Below, piece after piece: positions 11,872-22,471 of a DNA stretch of 64,000 nucleotides; positions within the stretch are counted from its first letter, which is position 1; the number at the start of each line of letters is the position of its first letter. Both the position numbers and the translations under genes were made by a program. The notes beneath the pieces were generated by a model. That model made no database searches. It was not told the DNA's origin and was given only the letters and a program-made list of their open reading frames with translations. Source of the DNA: Penicillium oxalicum (taxonomy: Eukaryota; Ascomycota; Eurotiomycetes; Eurotiales; Aspergillaceae); assembly GCF_001723175.1 (NCBI RefSeq), contig NC_064652.1, positions 806,001-870,000 on the forward strand, given 5' to 3'.

Positions 11872-12917
11872 GATCAGGTAGATTTATGGGTATATGTGAG
11901 GAAAGAGAGGGATAGGGAGGGAGGAAGAGCGAGGACAAGTAGAATTGAATAACCGTAGTAGATTTATTGTCTTAGAGCTGTCGCGGACCATACAAGAGAC
12001 AAGGATTAATCCAGCTGCGGCATCTGACTCGGCAACATCACTGGGTCATCCCGTATTCAGCCATCAAAGCACTCCGACGCCGCGTTTCCTCTCTGTTATT
12101 TGTGTCACTTGTCGGAATTGTGGAGCTTTTCCCAACGAGGGGCCGATGCCATCATTCTGCGTCTGTCGGTGCTTTTGGGAGGAAAACTGAGTCGCGGAGA
12201 AGTCCCGCGGGGCAAAAAAAGTCGGCATTTGACTTCCCCCGAAGAGGAAATCTTCAGTTGCCGAAGCTACCCCTCGGCCGGTTAAAGTCCCCCACGGTGA
12301 CCCCCGCGGGGGAGAAGATCCCATGCTTGGTGTCTGGGTTTTGGAGTCTATGGATTGCTTCTACGAGAATGCGAACGGCACGATTTGGTGACACACAGAT
12401 GGAAGATAGATACAACCTATTCAGCTCTGGCTTTGGAGAGTTGGACTGTGAAAATCTCGCGGCCATGGCGAACTCGAACGCCAACAACAAGCACTGGAAA
12501 TCATTCAAGATGTGGGAGATCACCCGCGGAAGCCCAGTTCCAGCAAGACCTCGTGGATGCAGAAAATGGACGAACCAGATCACAGATGGAAATGGATTGA
12601 CCCCCGCTCAAGTTTCACCGGAGGACCAGGTTTCTCTTGGAGTCGTCGTCGTGTGCGGAGATCCGCTGGGGGCTTGGGTCGTGGGATGAGCGAGGCTGGA
12701 ATGAACCGACTTTCTTTCTCATTTTTATTCCTAACTCGTTGCGATCCATCTATAAGTACACATGTCTGCTGCTCGTGCTTCATCCCGTCTTTCTCTGCTA
12801 GAACCTGTTTTTTCTCCGAGATACGGTTCCGACCAAAAGTCTTCACTTGTAGGTTTTGAATTGGATTCGTGAGGTGCTTGCTAGAGCTCATTCAGACTCT
12901 CCTAGAATCCATCCACG
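11872..12917. promoter_or_regulatory. Shared divergent promoter with a cluster of CreA-type GC boxes
   Basis: A 1,046-nt head-to-head intergenic region. Between 12207 and 12312 there are four matches to the carbon-repression consensus SYGGRG or its complement: GCGGGG at 12207, CCCCAC at 12290, CCCCGC at 12302 and GCGGGG at 12306. The last two form a palindrome (CCCCGCGGGG). The 195-codon ORF at 12102-12689 runs through these boxes, has no domain and is not taken as a gene. Confidence 0.5.
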
Positions 12918-14289
12918 ATGATCGCATCTCAAGCCGCGCTCCTGATCGGAGGTATTACCCACGCGCGCAAAGAGTGGGAAGCTCTCTCATCTCTGCTCAC
13001 CTTGAAAGTACGTGCGATTTACCACCTACCTACTCCCGATGGGGCAAATTGCCCAGGTTCAACTTGCTAACAACCAACGCAGGAATTCCCCAGCGGCACT
13101 CGACAGGAGTTTATTGAGAATTGCAAAGCGGGTCATTATGATGATGTTGTGGCGATCTACCGCTCAAACACATCCAACAAGGTACCGTGCGGATGTAGCT
13201 CGGGGCGAATTGAAGACGGGACGACCGAGCGCATACTGATCGAATTCCTTGACGATAGTTTACCGGCAATTTTGACGAGGAATTACTTTCCATCTTGCCC
13301 AAGTCGATTCGTTACATTTGCCACAACGGCGCCGGATATGACAACATCGATGTGCCTGCGTGTACGCGGAGAAACATCGCTGTGTCGAGTACTCCGGTGG
13401 CCGTGAACAACGCAACTGCGGACGTGGGCATTTTCTTGATGATCGGGGCATTGCGCCAAGCCTATGTGCCCATTACGGCGATTCGCGAGGGTATGTGTTC
13501 GTCGTGACGGGTCTGCAAGTGCTTGCTATCGTTTCCATGAGGATCTCCAGGCTAATCTCGATTGCAATCGCTCTTCAGGCAAATGGCAAGGGCAGACCGC
13601 GACCGGCCATGACCCCCAAGGTAAAGTTCTCGGTATTCTCGGCATGGGTGGTATCGGACGGGTAAGACCAAGCAACTTTCCAAGCATCGGACAAGATGGG
13701 AGATTGCTCACAGAGATCATTAGGAAATGGCCACGCGAGCCAAAGCCTTTGGCATGAAGATCCAATACCATAACCGCTCACGTCTTCCTGCCGACTTGGA
13801 AGCGGGCGCGACCTACGTGTCCTTTGATGAGCTTCTCGCCAATTCGGATGTGCTTAGTCTGAACCTGGCCTTGAACGCGTCGACTCGCCATATCATTGGA
13901 GCATCCGAATTTGGAAAAATGAAAGATGGTGTGGTGGTGGTGAACACCGCTCGTGGCGCCCTGATTGACGAAAATGCGCTCGTTGCCGCGTTAGATTCTG
14001 GCAAGGTACGGCATGCTCACCCTGAAATTTGGAAGTCCCCATCGGATCCATCCATGCTGACACGATTTGTCTCCCTACTTAGGTCCGCTCTGCTGGACTG
14101 GACGTGTATGAAGAAGAGCCCCAGGTCCACCCAGGCCTCCTAAGTAACCCGCGTGTCATGCTGCTGCCGCACATCGGCACCAACACCTATGAAACCCAAA
14201 AGGAGATGGAGATTCTGGTCTTGAATAATCTCAAGTCTGGGGTAGAAAAGGGGGAACTTATCACCCAAGTCCCAGAGCAGAAAAGGTAG
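12918..14289 (+). CDS. gluD: D-2-hydroxyacid dehydrogenase, 2-keto-L-gulonate reductase-like (GluD-like)
   Basis: Six exons: 12918..13007, 13083..13181, 13259..13490, 13579..13661, 13724..14005, 14083..14289; 330 aa. All junctions keep frame and have standard GT/AG sites. It belongs to the NAD(P)-dependent D-isomer-specific 2-hydroxyacid dehydrogenases. Visible marks are HNGAGYDNID in the substrate domain, the Rossmann loop GILGMGGIGR, the catalytic Arg in VNTARGALID, the Glu in GLDVYEEEP and the His in LLPHIGTNT. The family includes glyoxylate/hydroxypyruvate reductases as well as 2-keto-L-gulonate reductase. The divergent MDR neighbour and shared promoter favour the GluD role (2-keto-L-gulonate to L-idonate). 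Enzyme class is certain, substrate inferred. Confidence 0.82.
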
Positions 14290-15128
14290 ACTGCAGTGGG
14301 ATGTCCAGCTGCATCCATAGATCCCTGGGGTAGTGTTGCGCAGGGGGTTGGTCATTGTTCATGTTTATTTTTGCATTGTCGCGGATACCAATTCAATTTT
14401 ATGTCTCAAGTTGCCCATGTTCCGCAATTTGACCAAGATCTTGAAAACATTCAATTTGATGGTTTCAATAGATTTGTGTTTTGATGTGATTTGAGAAATG
14501 ACTATGAATGCGCCTTTATAATTCCTGTTGATTGGGAAGATTGCGCGTAGATTTAGACAGGCATGGACTGAGATAAAGAGGAACGACGGCGGCTCGTGGC
14601 GACTGACAGTTCCACCTAGTTTTGAAGAGCCGACCATGACAACATTGAACCGAGAACAGGGCGCTTTCCAAAGAACAATGATAGAGGAATCATACAACGA
14701 CATTCAAAACAATGAAGATGCACGTCGTTACCGGAGGTTCAACACATAATTAAACAATGCCCACTATCTCGGGTTTGACTTGACACGTTGGCTCTGTACA
14801 CCGCATATGCGTAGAGACTTACAGGAGTCGAGAAGAGAGAGACGTCTTAATGGCCAGCATAAGACGAGTTCTTGCGGCGATATTCTATATGCCTGAGGCA
14901 GAATGAGCCATACGGGCCACGGCGACGGGCCCAAAGTCACGTGAATCAGCAAGTTACATAAGTTGGCACCCAAGGCGGCTAGCGTTAGGGCTCGCTTAGG
15001 GCCAGAGTGCCAAGAGCAAAAAAAACCGCACCAAAGTTGGTGACTAGCGCTAGCCGGTCGACGACGAAAAGCGACAACATCCATTCGACTCCGAGGACCA
15101 TCACCTTAACCTCGCCAACTCCTTCAAG
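14290..15128. other. Intergenic, 0.84 kb
   Basis: 3' flank of the hydroxyacid dehydrogenase and promoter of the ribosomal protein gene. No gene supported. A 23-nt stretch near 14597-14619 resembles the 3' end of ribosomal intron 2 (branch-like CTGAC, then CCACCTAG). Confidence 0.4.
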
Positions 15129-16266
15129 ATGGTGAGTGCTCCCCATGCCCATCGTCAGACACCGTGAAAATGGCATCGACGATCCCATTTTTGAGCCCAA
15201 CACGAGACCCTCGAAGACTGCCGAAATCGCTATTCCTCAGATCGACCTCATTTTGAAGATGCACCCATTGCCGTCACGATCCGACTTTTTTCTTCTCCCA
15301 CCGACGCATCATGTTTGCTGACGACCGTCTTCTTTCTTCGATTCACAGGTCCGTTACGCCGCCCAGGAGATTCCGGTCGCTAAGAGCGCCCGCGCGCGGG
15401 GCTCTTACCTCCGTGTCAGCTTCAAGAACACCCGTGAGACCGCTCAGGCCATCAACGGCATGAAGCTGCAGAAGGCTCTGACCTACCTCGACAACGTCAC
15501 CAAGAAGTCCATGGCTGTCCCCATGCGCCGCTACGCTGGCTCCACTGGCCGCACCGCCCAGGGTGAGTGATCGCCGGATTTTTGTTGCAGATGTTCATAA
15601 AATCGAGGGGAATTGGACCGCAATGGTGTCAAGGGATATCGTGAGAGGAAAACGCAGCGGTTTATTTCAACCTCGGACGGGTCAACGGGAACTTGGAAGC
15701 TGCGATCACAATTCCTGGGTGAATTCTTGGAAAGAGGTCCATCCAAGGGTGGAGCTGGGATTTTGACACCGTTGCTGTTCAAGGAAACTCGCGCTGTGGA
15801 CGTATAGTTGATTGATCGCTCAGAAATGGCGACTAACCGTTCCACCTACAGGCAAGCAGTTCGGTGTCTCCAAGGCTCGCTGGCCCGTCAAGTCCGCTGA
15901 GTTCCTGATCGATCTCCTCAAGAACGCCGAGGCCAACGCCGACACCAAGGGTCTCGACACCAGCGCCCTGATTGTCAAGCGCATCCAGGTCAACCAGGCT
16001 CCCAAGGGCCGCCGCCGCACTTACCGTGCTCACGGTCGTGTACGTCTACCATCTTTTCAATCTGGAGCTGATTCTCTGTGAGCTGGTCCACTAATTACTC
16101 TTTTTTCCAGATCAACCCCTACATGACCAACCCTTGCCACATCGAGCTCATCCTCACCGAGGCTGACGAGGAGGTCGCCAAGGCCCCCGAGACCTCTCTC
16201 AAGGCCACCCGTCTGTCTTCCCGCCAGCGCGGCTCTCAGCTCCGCCGTGCTCTCACCGAGGCATAA
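15129..16266 (+). CDS. rpl17: 60S ribosomal protein L17 (uL22)
   Basis: Four coding exons: 15129..15131 (only the ATG), 15349..15562, 15852..16039, 16111..16266; 186 aa, the normal length for fungal L17. The protein is a structural component of the large subunit lining the exit tunnel. Recognisable parts are VRYAAQEI at the N-terminus, [46 protein letters not shown], the basic [14 protein letters not shown] and [10 protein letters not shown]. The first intron (217 nt) directly follows the start codon and intron 2 is 289 nt, both much longer than other introns in the window. This is common in ribosomal protein genes, whose introns can affect expression or carry snoRNAs. I could not recognise a snoRNA in either. 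Confidence 0.96.
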
Positions 16267-17457
16267 ATTTATCGCCCCTCGTAATGGGAGCAAGGTTGAG
16301 GAGATGACTTGGTGGAAAAAGGATTTCACGGTGGATCGGACTGCCCGGAGTTGTTGCGCATCTGTATGTTGGAACGGAAAATGATACCGGATCATACAAG
16401 ATTATTTTTTTTCTAAAGGTCATGGCACCCAGGCCCGGAGGAGAACCAAAATTAAAAAAGTTCAAACAGCGGCGCTCCGGATGGATGGATATTATGAACC
16501 CCCCCTCAAAGTACTACCCGATCCGATCATGATTATCAACGTTGGTTCTTCTTCATTGACTTGGTGTGCCGTGCATCTTTTTTTGGAGGCTCCTCGGGGG
16601 TTGTCACCTTGAAGGGGGGTTTTCCATGCCCGTAGTAGTAGCTTGGATGTGTCATGACCCGATGGATCGGTTCGTTCATCAACAGTGTTGAGGTGCGCGA
16701 CATGGTATCGTCTGTGACGATTCCGGAATCTTTGATACACCCAGATATCTATTGCATTATCATGTTTCATGACCCATATGGTGTTCCCATTGCTCGATCC
16801 TAAGTGCGCAATCTTGAGCTTAACCTAATTTTTTGAACCTCATGCGTGAATCTGACAAGGGGAAACTGGGTAGTATGTGGCGAGTTCCCTGACTCTAGTC
16901 TTTACCGTATGATCGGACAATTTTCTATGCATCCCGAAATAGTTGCGACACGTCCTAGGAAGTACTTGTCTCTGTGCTCAGTGACACTTGCAATCTACCA
17001 AGGTGGTCGTCTTAGGTTTGTCGATCAATATGACAACGAAGTGGAGGCCCCTGGTGCGGATCCATCCAAACATAGTGAATAACTAAGGTGGCATCCTTTG
17101 CTTGACTCAGGATGACTCAAGCCCGGAGGAGAGGAGGTTGTCCGAGGACGAATAGACGGGATGGGAGGCGAGAATCATATGAATGCTCACCTGCCAAGCT
17201 TCGGCGACCCAATGGGGCTAGATGGTGTCTATTAGTCGTGAGGGGCCATATTTCGTCGATCAGTGACCTCGTGAGACCGAGAAAGATATAAATGTGTCAG
17301 AAGTAGCATTGTTGGTATTCATCATTGATTGGAAAAGGAGAGTCAATCACCATTTCAACTTGTCACTTCCAATAGGTTCAAGGTTCCCGTCTCATCTATA
17401 TTTTACTCTATCAACCTTGGGCCATCGGTCTTTAAAGTTCCAATCAGACCGTTCATC
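16267..17457. other. Intergenic, 1.2 kb
   Basis: 3' flank of the ribosomal gene and 5' flank of the HAD gene. Only short ORFs (for example 16846-17082, 78 codons), none with a recognisable domain. Confidence 0.5.
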
Positions 17458-18180
17458 ATGTCCCAGCTGTCCGATTACCGACTACTGTGTTTCGATGTCT
17501 ATGGCACCTTGATCGATTGGGAGGGAGGCATCCTCGCGGCACTACAACCACTCCTTGCAACAGGAAGTCGTTCCAATGAACTCTCCCGCAAATCCCTCCT
17601 CACGCTTTACCAAGAGCTTGAAAGCGAGCAGCAGCGCAAAACGCCGGACATGCCCTACTCCGAGCTCCTTGCCACCATCCATCCACTTCTCGCCGCCCGT
17701 CTGGGCCTGCCCTCCCCCAGCGACGCGGACAATCAACGATTCGGCGAATCAGTCGGCAACTGGCCCGCCTTCCCCGATACAGTTGACGCGCTGCGCCGGC
17801 TTGCAACGCACTACAAGCTCGTGGTCCTCTCCAACGTGGACAGGGCATCCTTTGCACGGTCCAATGCGGGCAGTCTGCAAGGATTCCACTTTGACCGAAT
17901 CATCACTGCACAGGATATCGGCTCATATAAGCCGGATGCGCGCAATTTCGCGTACATGAAGACGACGGTGGAGAAGGAGTTTGGGATTCGACCGGAGGAG
18001 ATTCTGCAGACGGCTCAGTCACAGTATCATGATCATCAGCCGGCGAAGGAGGCTGGGATCCGATCGGTTTGGATTGAAAGGTCTGGAGCTACGATGGGAA
18101 ATACAGATGAGCCAATTTTTGATTGGCGGTTTGATACTCTGGGAGAGATGGCGGATGCCTTGGCTCGGGAGGAAGAATGA
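17458..18180 (+). CDS. HAD-superfamily hydrolase, type II 2-haloacid dehalogenase-like
   Basis: Single exon, 240 aa from the ATG at 17458 (MSQLSDYRLLCFDVYGTL). The frame is open further upstream, but the nucleophile motif belongs at the N-terminus, which supports this start. HAD motifs: DVYGTLIDWEGG (first Asp nucleophile, no DxD, as in L-2-haloacid dehalogenases), LSNVDRASF (motif II Ser/Asn), SYKPDARNF (motif III Lys) and an acidic tail region. The size matches haloacid dehalogenase family proteins. It probably hydrolyses a small phospho- or halo-acid; the real substrate of such fungal proteins is generally unknown. No operon-like partner nearby. Confidence 0.88.
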   Translation: MSQLSDYRLLCFDVYGTLIDWEGGILAALQPLLATGSRSNELSRKSLLTLYQELESEQQRKTPDMPYSELLATIHPLLAARLGLPSPSDADNQRFGESVGNWPAFPDTVDALRRLATHYKLVVLSNVDRASFARSNAGSLQGFHFDRIITAQDIGSYKPDARNFAYMKTTVEKEFGIRPEEILQTAQSQYHDHQPAKEAGIRSVWIERSGATMGNTDEPIFDWRFDTLGEMADALAREEE

Positions 18181-19193
18181 GGCGCTGAGAGGAATATGAA
18201 GGGTGGGTTGGTTGGGTGGTGTTTCTACACGTTTTATTGTTGCTGCCTGTTACGCAATAGACCAGGTGGTGCTTCTTGGCCTGGTGTCCTTGCATTGAAT
18301 GCGATGACGAAGACTGGGATAAGAAAAACAGAAGTTCGCGAGTGGTCCCCTCTTGAGCGCTTCAATAAAGATAAAGCAAGTGGAGATTAATGGAGGCTGA
18401 GCCGACGACTGAGTGGTGAAGAGTCGTCTCAGCCACAATGCTTCATGAGCAGATGCAGTATGTATGTGGATTGTCGATGGGAATCCGTCTGGGTGGTTTT
18501 GACTCTGTTCTGGCTCGAAAAAAATACATTTTTGGCCTTTGTGGTGGTCGAGGAAGAAGAATATACTGTTTGTACACGCCTCGGGGAGTCTCTAAGTCAC
18601 GAGGGACGAGAGGGAGCAATCCACGTGAGGGATAACGTGAAAACCATCTTTGCCGCTATCCACCTGTCACTGCCATCAGTTGCAGAGTTGACGTGTAGTC
18701 GTCGCAAGCGAAGATCGTCTCGAGGACGACCTTGGAAGCATGAGACCTAGTGTGCATCCTATAGCTTACCGTCGAGCGAATTTACGGCCTCACAAAAGAC
18801 TAGCGTAGGGGGGGGTGTCGGCGCCACGTCTGCAGAGGGGGCAAATGCCATACGATGTACGTCGACGCAGTGGATGCCAAGACGTGATGTGACAGTCTCC
18901 AATCACGAAGTGTCGGAAAAGTCAAAAATGGCTGGCGCCTCCCCCCGATTCTCGCAGCTGATTAAGTGATTTGTTTGAGAACAGTCCTCAGGACTCTTTC
19001 ACGATCGAATCGGATCCTTTGCATTCTTGACCTTTTGACTGACCCCGGTTGTTGCTGCGCTTGAGCGGCAGGCTTGTGTACGCTAAAGGCCGGCTGTTCT
19101 GGTCCCGGTTTCCCCTGATCTTCTCTTCCTCTCTGCGTTTCTTCTTCTCCCCTAGCTCTTCGTCTCTGTCGGCTTTCAGATCAGATTGCAGCC
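18181..19193. other. Intergenic, 1.0 kb
   Basis: 3' flank of the HAD gene and promoter/5' UTR of the LSB5-like gene. A pyrimidine-rich leader (TTCTCTTCCTC type) precedes 19194. No gene supported. Confidence 0.5.
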
Positions 19194-20852
19194 ATGCCGG
19201 CCATGAAGGGTTTCTTGCGCTCGTTCAGCGGCAGTCGCCGATCCAGTATGGGCACCCTCCCCCCTTATGCGCCCTCTCCCGATATGATTTCCCCCGCAAC
19301 CGAGTCAGACGATGCTGATCATTTCCAGGTCCTAGCGCCGGAAGCGAGCAGGATTATCGCGATGATTCACCAGAGGCAATTCTCCTTCGAGAAATGGTAC
19401 ATGCATCATGACCAAAGCTTCTCAGCTCCTCGCCAGAACTGACCATGCAAACCGCTCCAGACCGCATTCTGCGAAGCCAACAACAACGCCTCACAAAATC
19501 AGGTACGCCCGTCTCTGCAACTGACCGCCCGCGTTTTTGCTCCCATTCCAATCGAGTTCGCAGACCCGCTGATGATAGATGGCATCTGTCGCCGTGTTGT
19601 CGCTCAATAGCAGGGAAATGAATATGTCCATCTACCACGCATCGTCGAGACTGCCGAGTCCAGTCCGGCGGCGGCCAGAGAAGCTGCGCAACGGATCCGC
19701 AAATACCTCTCGACACCAAACAGCACTCCGAATCATGTGCAATACAATGCCATCATGCTGATGCGCATTCTGGGAGATAACCCGGGCCACAGCTTTACGA
19801 GACATTTCGATGCCAAATTTTGCAGCGCGATCAAAGACGTGCTCCGCAGCGGCCGGGATCTGCATGTGCGCCATTATTTGTGTGAGTACCTCGCGTACCT
19901 CGAAGCGACGCGATACCAGGACGATGATCTCCAACTGCTGCTGCAAGTTTGGGCAAAGAAAAAGGCGAAAGCGCCGAGAGCATTTGTGAGTTCGAGTCAT
20001 TCTGGCTTCGTCCCAAACGCAGGGGGAAAAACCAGAGCGATCAGAGTTGAACGGAGACTGACGTATGATGAATGACAGGTCGAGCGTTACTCCATACCGC
20101 CAGGTGTGCAGGCCAGCAATTCTTTGGCACATCCCCATCTCTTCCAGCCCATGCGCCCTGCAGGGTCTTCGAGAGCCCTACCCGACGCCGGTGAACTCGT
20201 GGCACGCATTGAAGAGGCCAGAAATTCAGCAAAACTGCTCACGCAGTTCGTTCAGATAACGCCCTCCGCAGAATTGGAAGACAATGATCTTATCAAAGAA
20301 TTCATTGAGCGATGTCGATCATCGGCACAGAACCTGCAGGGTTATATTCACTCGACGAATCCGGCTCCCGACGAGAATACGCTCCTGACTTTGATCGAGA
20401 CCAATGACGAAATCTCCGTCGCCCTGTCCCAGCAACAGCGCGCCATGCTAAGAGCGCGTAAAGCCCGGGGCGCATCCAACCCAACTTCCAACGTTCACAG
20501 CCCAGTTTCACCGGGAAGTGACGGGATCGGATCAGGTGGGCTGGGTGGACAACCAACATTATCATCCGACCCCGTGCCCATTCCCACGGGACACGGATCG
20601 AGATGCCTCGAACGGCAGTCCACACCCAGGGAGGAGCAGCCTTCGGCACACTCCGTCAGTCGCCCGCATGCGACTCGTAAGACACTCGCACAGTATGAGT
20701 ATAATTCGGCTGACTTTGAGGTACAAAATCCGTTCGCTGATGAGAATGCTGCGGGTGACTCTGATGCAGAAAAACATCATCAAAAGGACTCTGCCATGGC
20801 CTCGACGATCGCTGGCAATGTGCAGCACCCGCCGACCGAGCATAAACGTTGA
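19194..20852 (+). CDS. VHS/GAT-domain protein, LSB5-like endocytic adaptor
   Basis: Five exons proposed: 19194..19245, 19329..19396, 19461..19502, 19614..19985, 20079..20852; 435 aa. The core from DDSPEAILLREM through TAFCEANNN and GNEYVHLPRIVE is a VHS-type superhelix (about residues 30-190); a GAT-like helical segment follows (LVARIEEARNSAKLL ... LLTLIETNDEISVAL, about 210-310). A C-terminal NPF tripeptide near residue 405 is a typical EH-domain ligand. Yeast Lsb5 links actin regulators with ubiquitin and endocytosis, and a similar role is expected. The first intron (19246-19328) is the weak point: its donor GTATGG is acceptable and it restores frame, but the removed segment (PPYAPSPDM) looks protein-like, so an alternative N-terminus is possible. 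Confidence 0.75.
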
Positions 20853-22200
20853 CGGGCATGCCAAGTAGTGGGAAAATGTGAGAGTCACCGTTGACAAGTG
20901 AAAGATACCCCCCTAGCGAGCCAAGACCTATATACATACTATGGTTTAATTAAACGATATTTTATTGGTCCTAAGGCCGAGTACCTCATCAGACTGGCCT
21001 GATGATACCAAAGGTGTTGTTCAATGATCAGTCCGCCGCTCCTCTAGCTCGCTCCGCTCCACCTACTGTTTTGATGGGAGGTCAACCTTTGAAATTGAGA
21101 TTAATCGGGCCCGAGAAGTACCTGCAGGTCTTGCAGTAGTGAATGTTCGAATCTTATAATTCCGTGGAGACTCGTGCATTCATTCTTGACCTCCACAGCA
21201 TCTGCCTCACTTGGTCCAACTGGGCAATTCTCGGTGACGAGCTGGATCCATCCCAGGGACACCAGGACGTAACCACGTCTGACCAAGGCCCTACACTTGG
21301 CCAACTTGCTTAATTCCAGGTCTTCCAATTGCACGTCCAATGCACGTCGGTAATTGCTGACTCCGTTTCGCAGTGGCCCCCTCTGGAACCGCTGAGGAGG
21401 TTAAGCGTTTCATCATGGACCCCACCGTCCCGTTGCAATGATCTTTTCAACAGGGTCTTAACGGCTCTCGACGCTACGGGACAGGGACATTTTTAGAAGC
21501 CTCGAAAGTCCTGATTTAGACCGATACGGCAGTTTTGAGGAACTAACTAATTCTTGAAAAGATCCACTTACAGCACCGAACAGTGACCAGGTCTACTACC
21601 AGTGTCGTTGATATTGACTGGGCTCGACAAAGTGCCAGTATAAAATGACGAGATACCCGGCAAATTATCCATCAATCATCCTTTGCACCGAGGCCTTGTC
21701 TCGCCATTGCGGCGCCGCCATCAACCTGAAACTATCCGACTCCTAGTTCGGCGCGTGGACCCGGTCTTGGCACCGAAGTCAGGTTAAAAGTGGGCTATCT
21801 CTTGGCTTCATTCGCTGACCGCCGATGACAGGTTCGCTATCTTTTCAAATGGATCGGGTTGCGGAGTCGGTTCTCAAACTCGATGGCTTTCTTTGACCAG
21901 AACCTGATCAAGCCAGGCTCACATGTCCGGTCTGCTGAAGGGGGCGGTCTCTTTCCCGATCCCTGGCCCATATGCGCCCATATTGATTTGTGGATTTAGT
22001 GTTTCAGGGAGACGTTAGGCTTGTTTACTTCTCATATGGAAGGTCAGGAGAATTGCCGACTATGGATACTCTCACAGATGAACGCCCCTCACTCGGAGGT
22101 GAATTCGGGAGGCCGCTGGGGGCTCGATCGGTGTTTGTGGTTAATTGAGGAAGATGGATGTGGTTGATATCCCAGATGATCTTTCTCGGCCCGAAAAGAT
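20853..22200. other. Intergenic, 1.3 kb
   Basis: 3' flank of the LSB5-like gene and distal promoter of the LPMO-like gene. ORFs are short (for example 21101-21340 minus, 79 codons) and unconvincing. Confidence 0.5.
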
Positions 22201-22201
22201 C

Positions 22202-22471
22202 CCAATCAGCTATATAAGACTACGGCTCGACGTCGGCTCTGATCTATCTTTTTTGTCTTCTTTGTCACATCAAGCCTTTTCTTGTCTTTCTCTTCCTTCA
22301 CACACTCTTTTTTGTCCGGTTTGAGACCGTGCAGCATCCAATTGCTATTCATTCACTTTCAAACGTCAAAGTCGATACTGGTTTATCGATCTTTACATTC
22401 ATTCCCTGTCTTCCTATTCAACTTTGATCAACCGCCTTTTTTTCTCTCTCCTACCCAGCCCTACATTCAAA
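22202..22471 (+). promoter_or_regulatory. CCAAT/TATA core promoter and CT-rich leader of the LPMO-like gene
   Basis: A CCAAT box lies at 22202-22206 and a TATATAAG box at 22211-22218. A strongly pyrimidine-rich stretch runs from about 22240 to the ATG at 22472. This is the classic layout of a highly expressed filamentous-fungal gene for a secreted protein. Confidence 0.6.

Noticed and set aside
12102..12689. 195-codon ORF in the gluF/gluD-like promoter
   Set aside because: It runs through GC boxes and low-complexity sequence and shows no domain; the region is better explained as a shared promoter.
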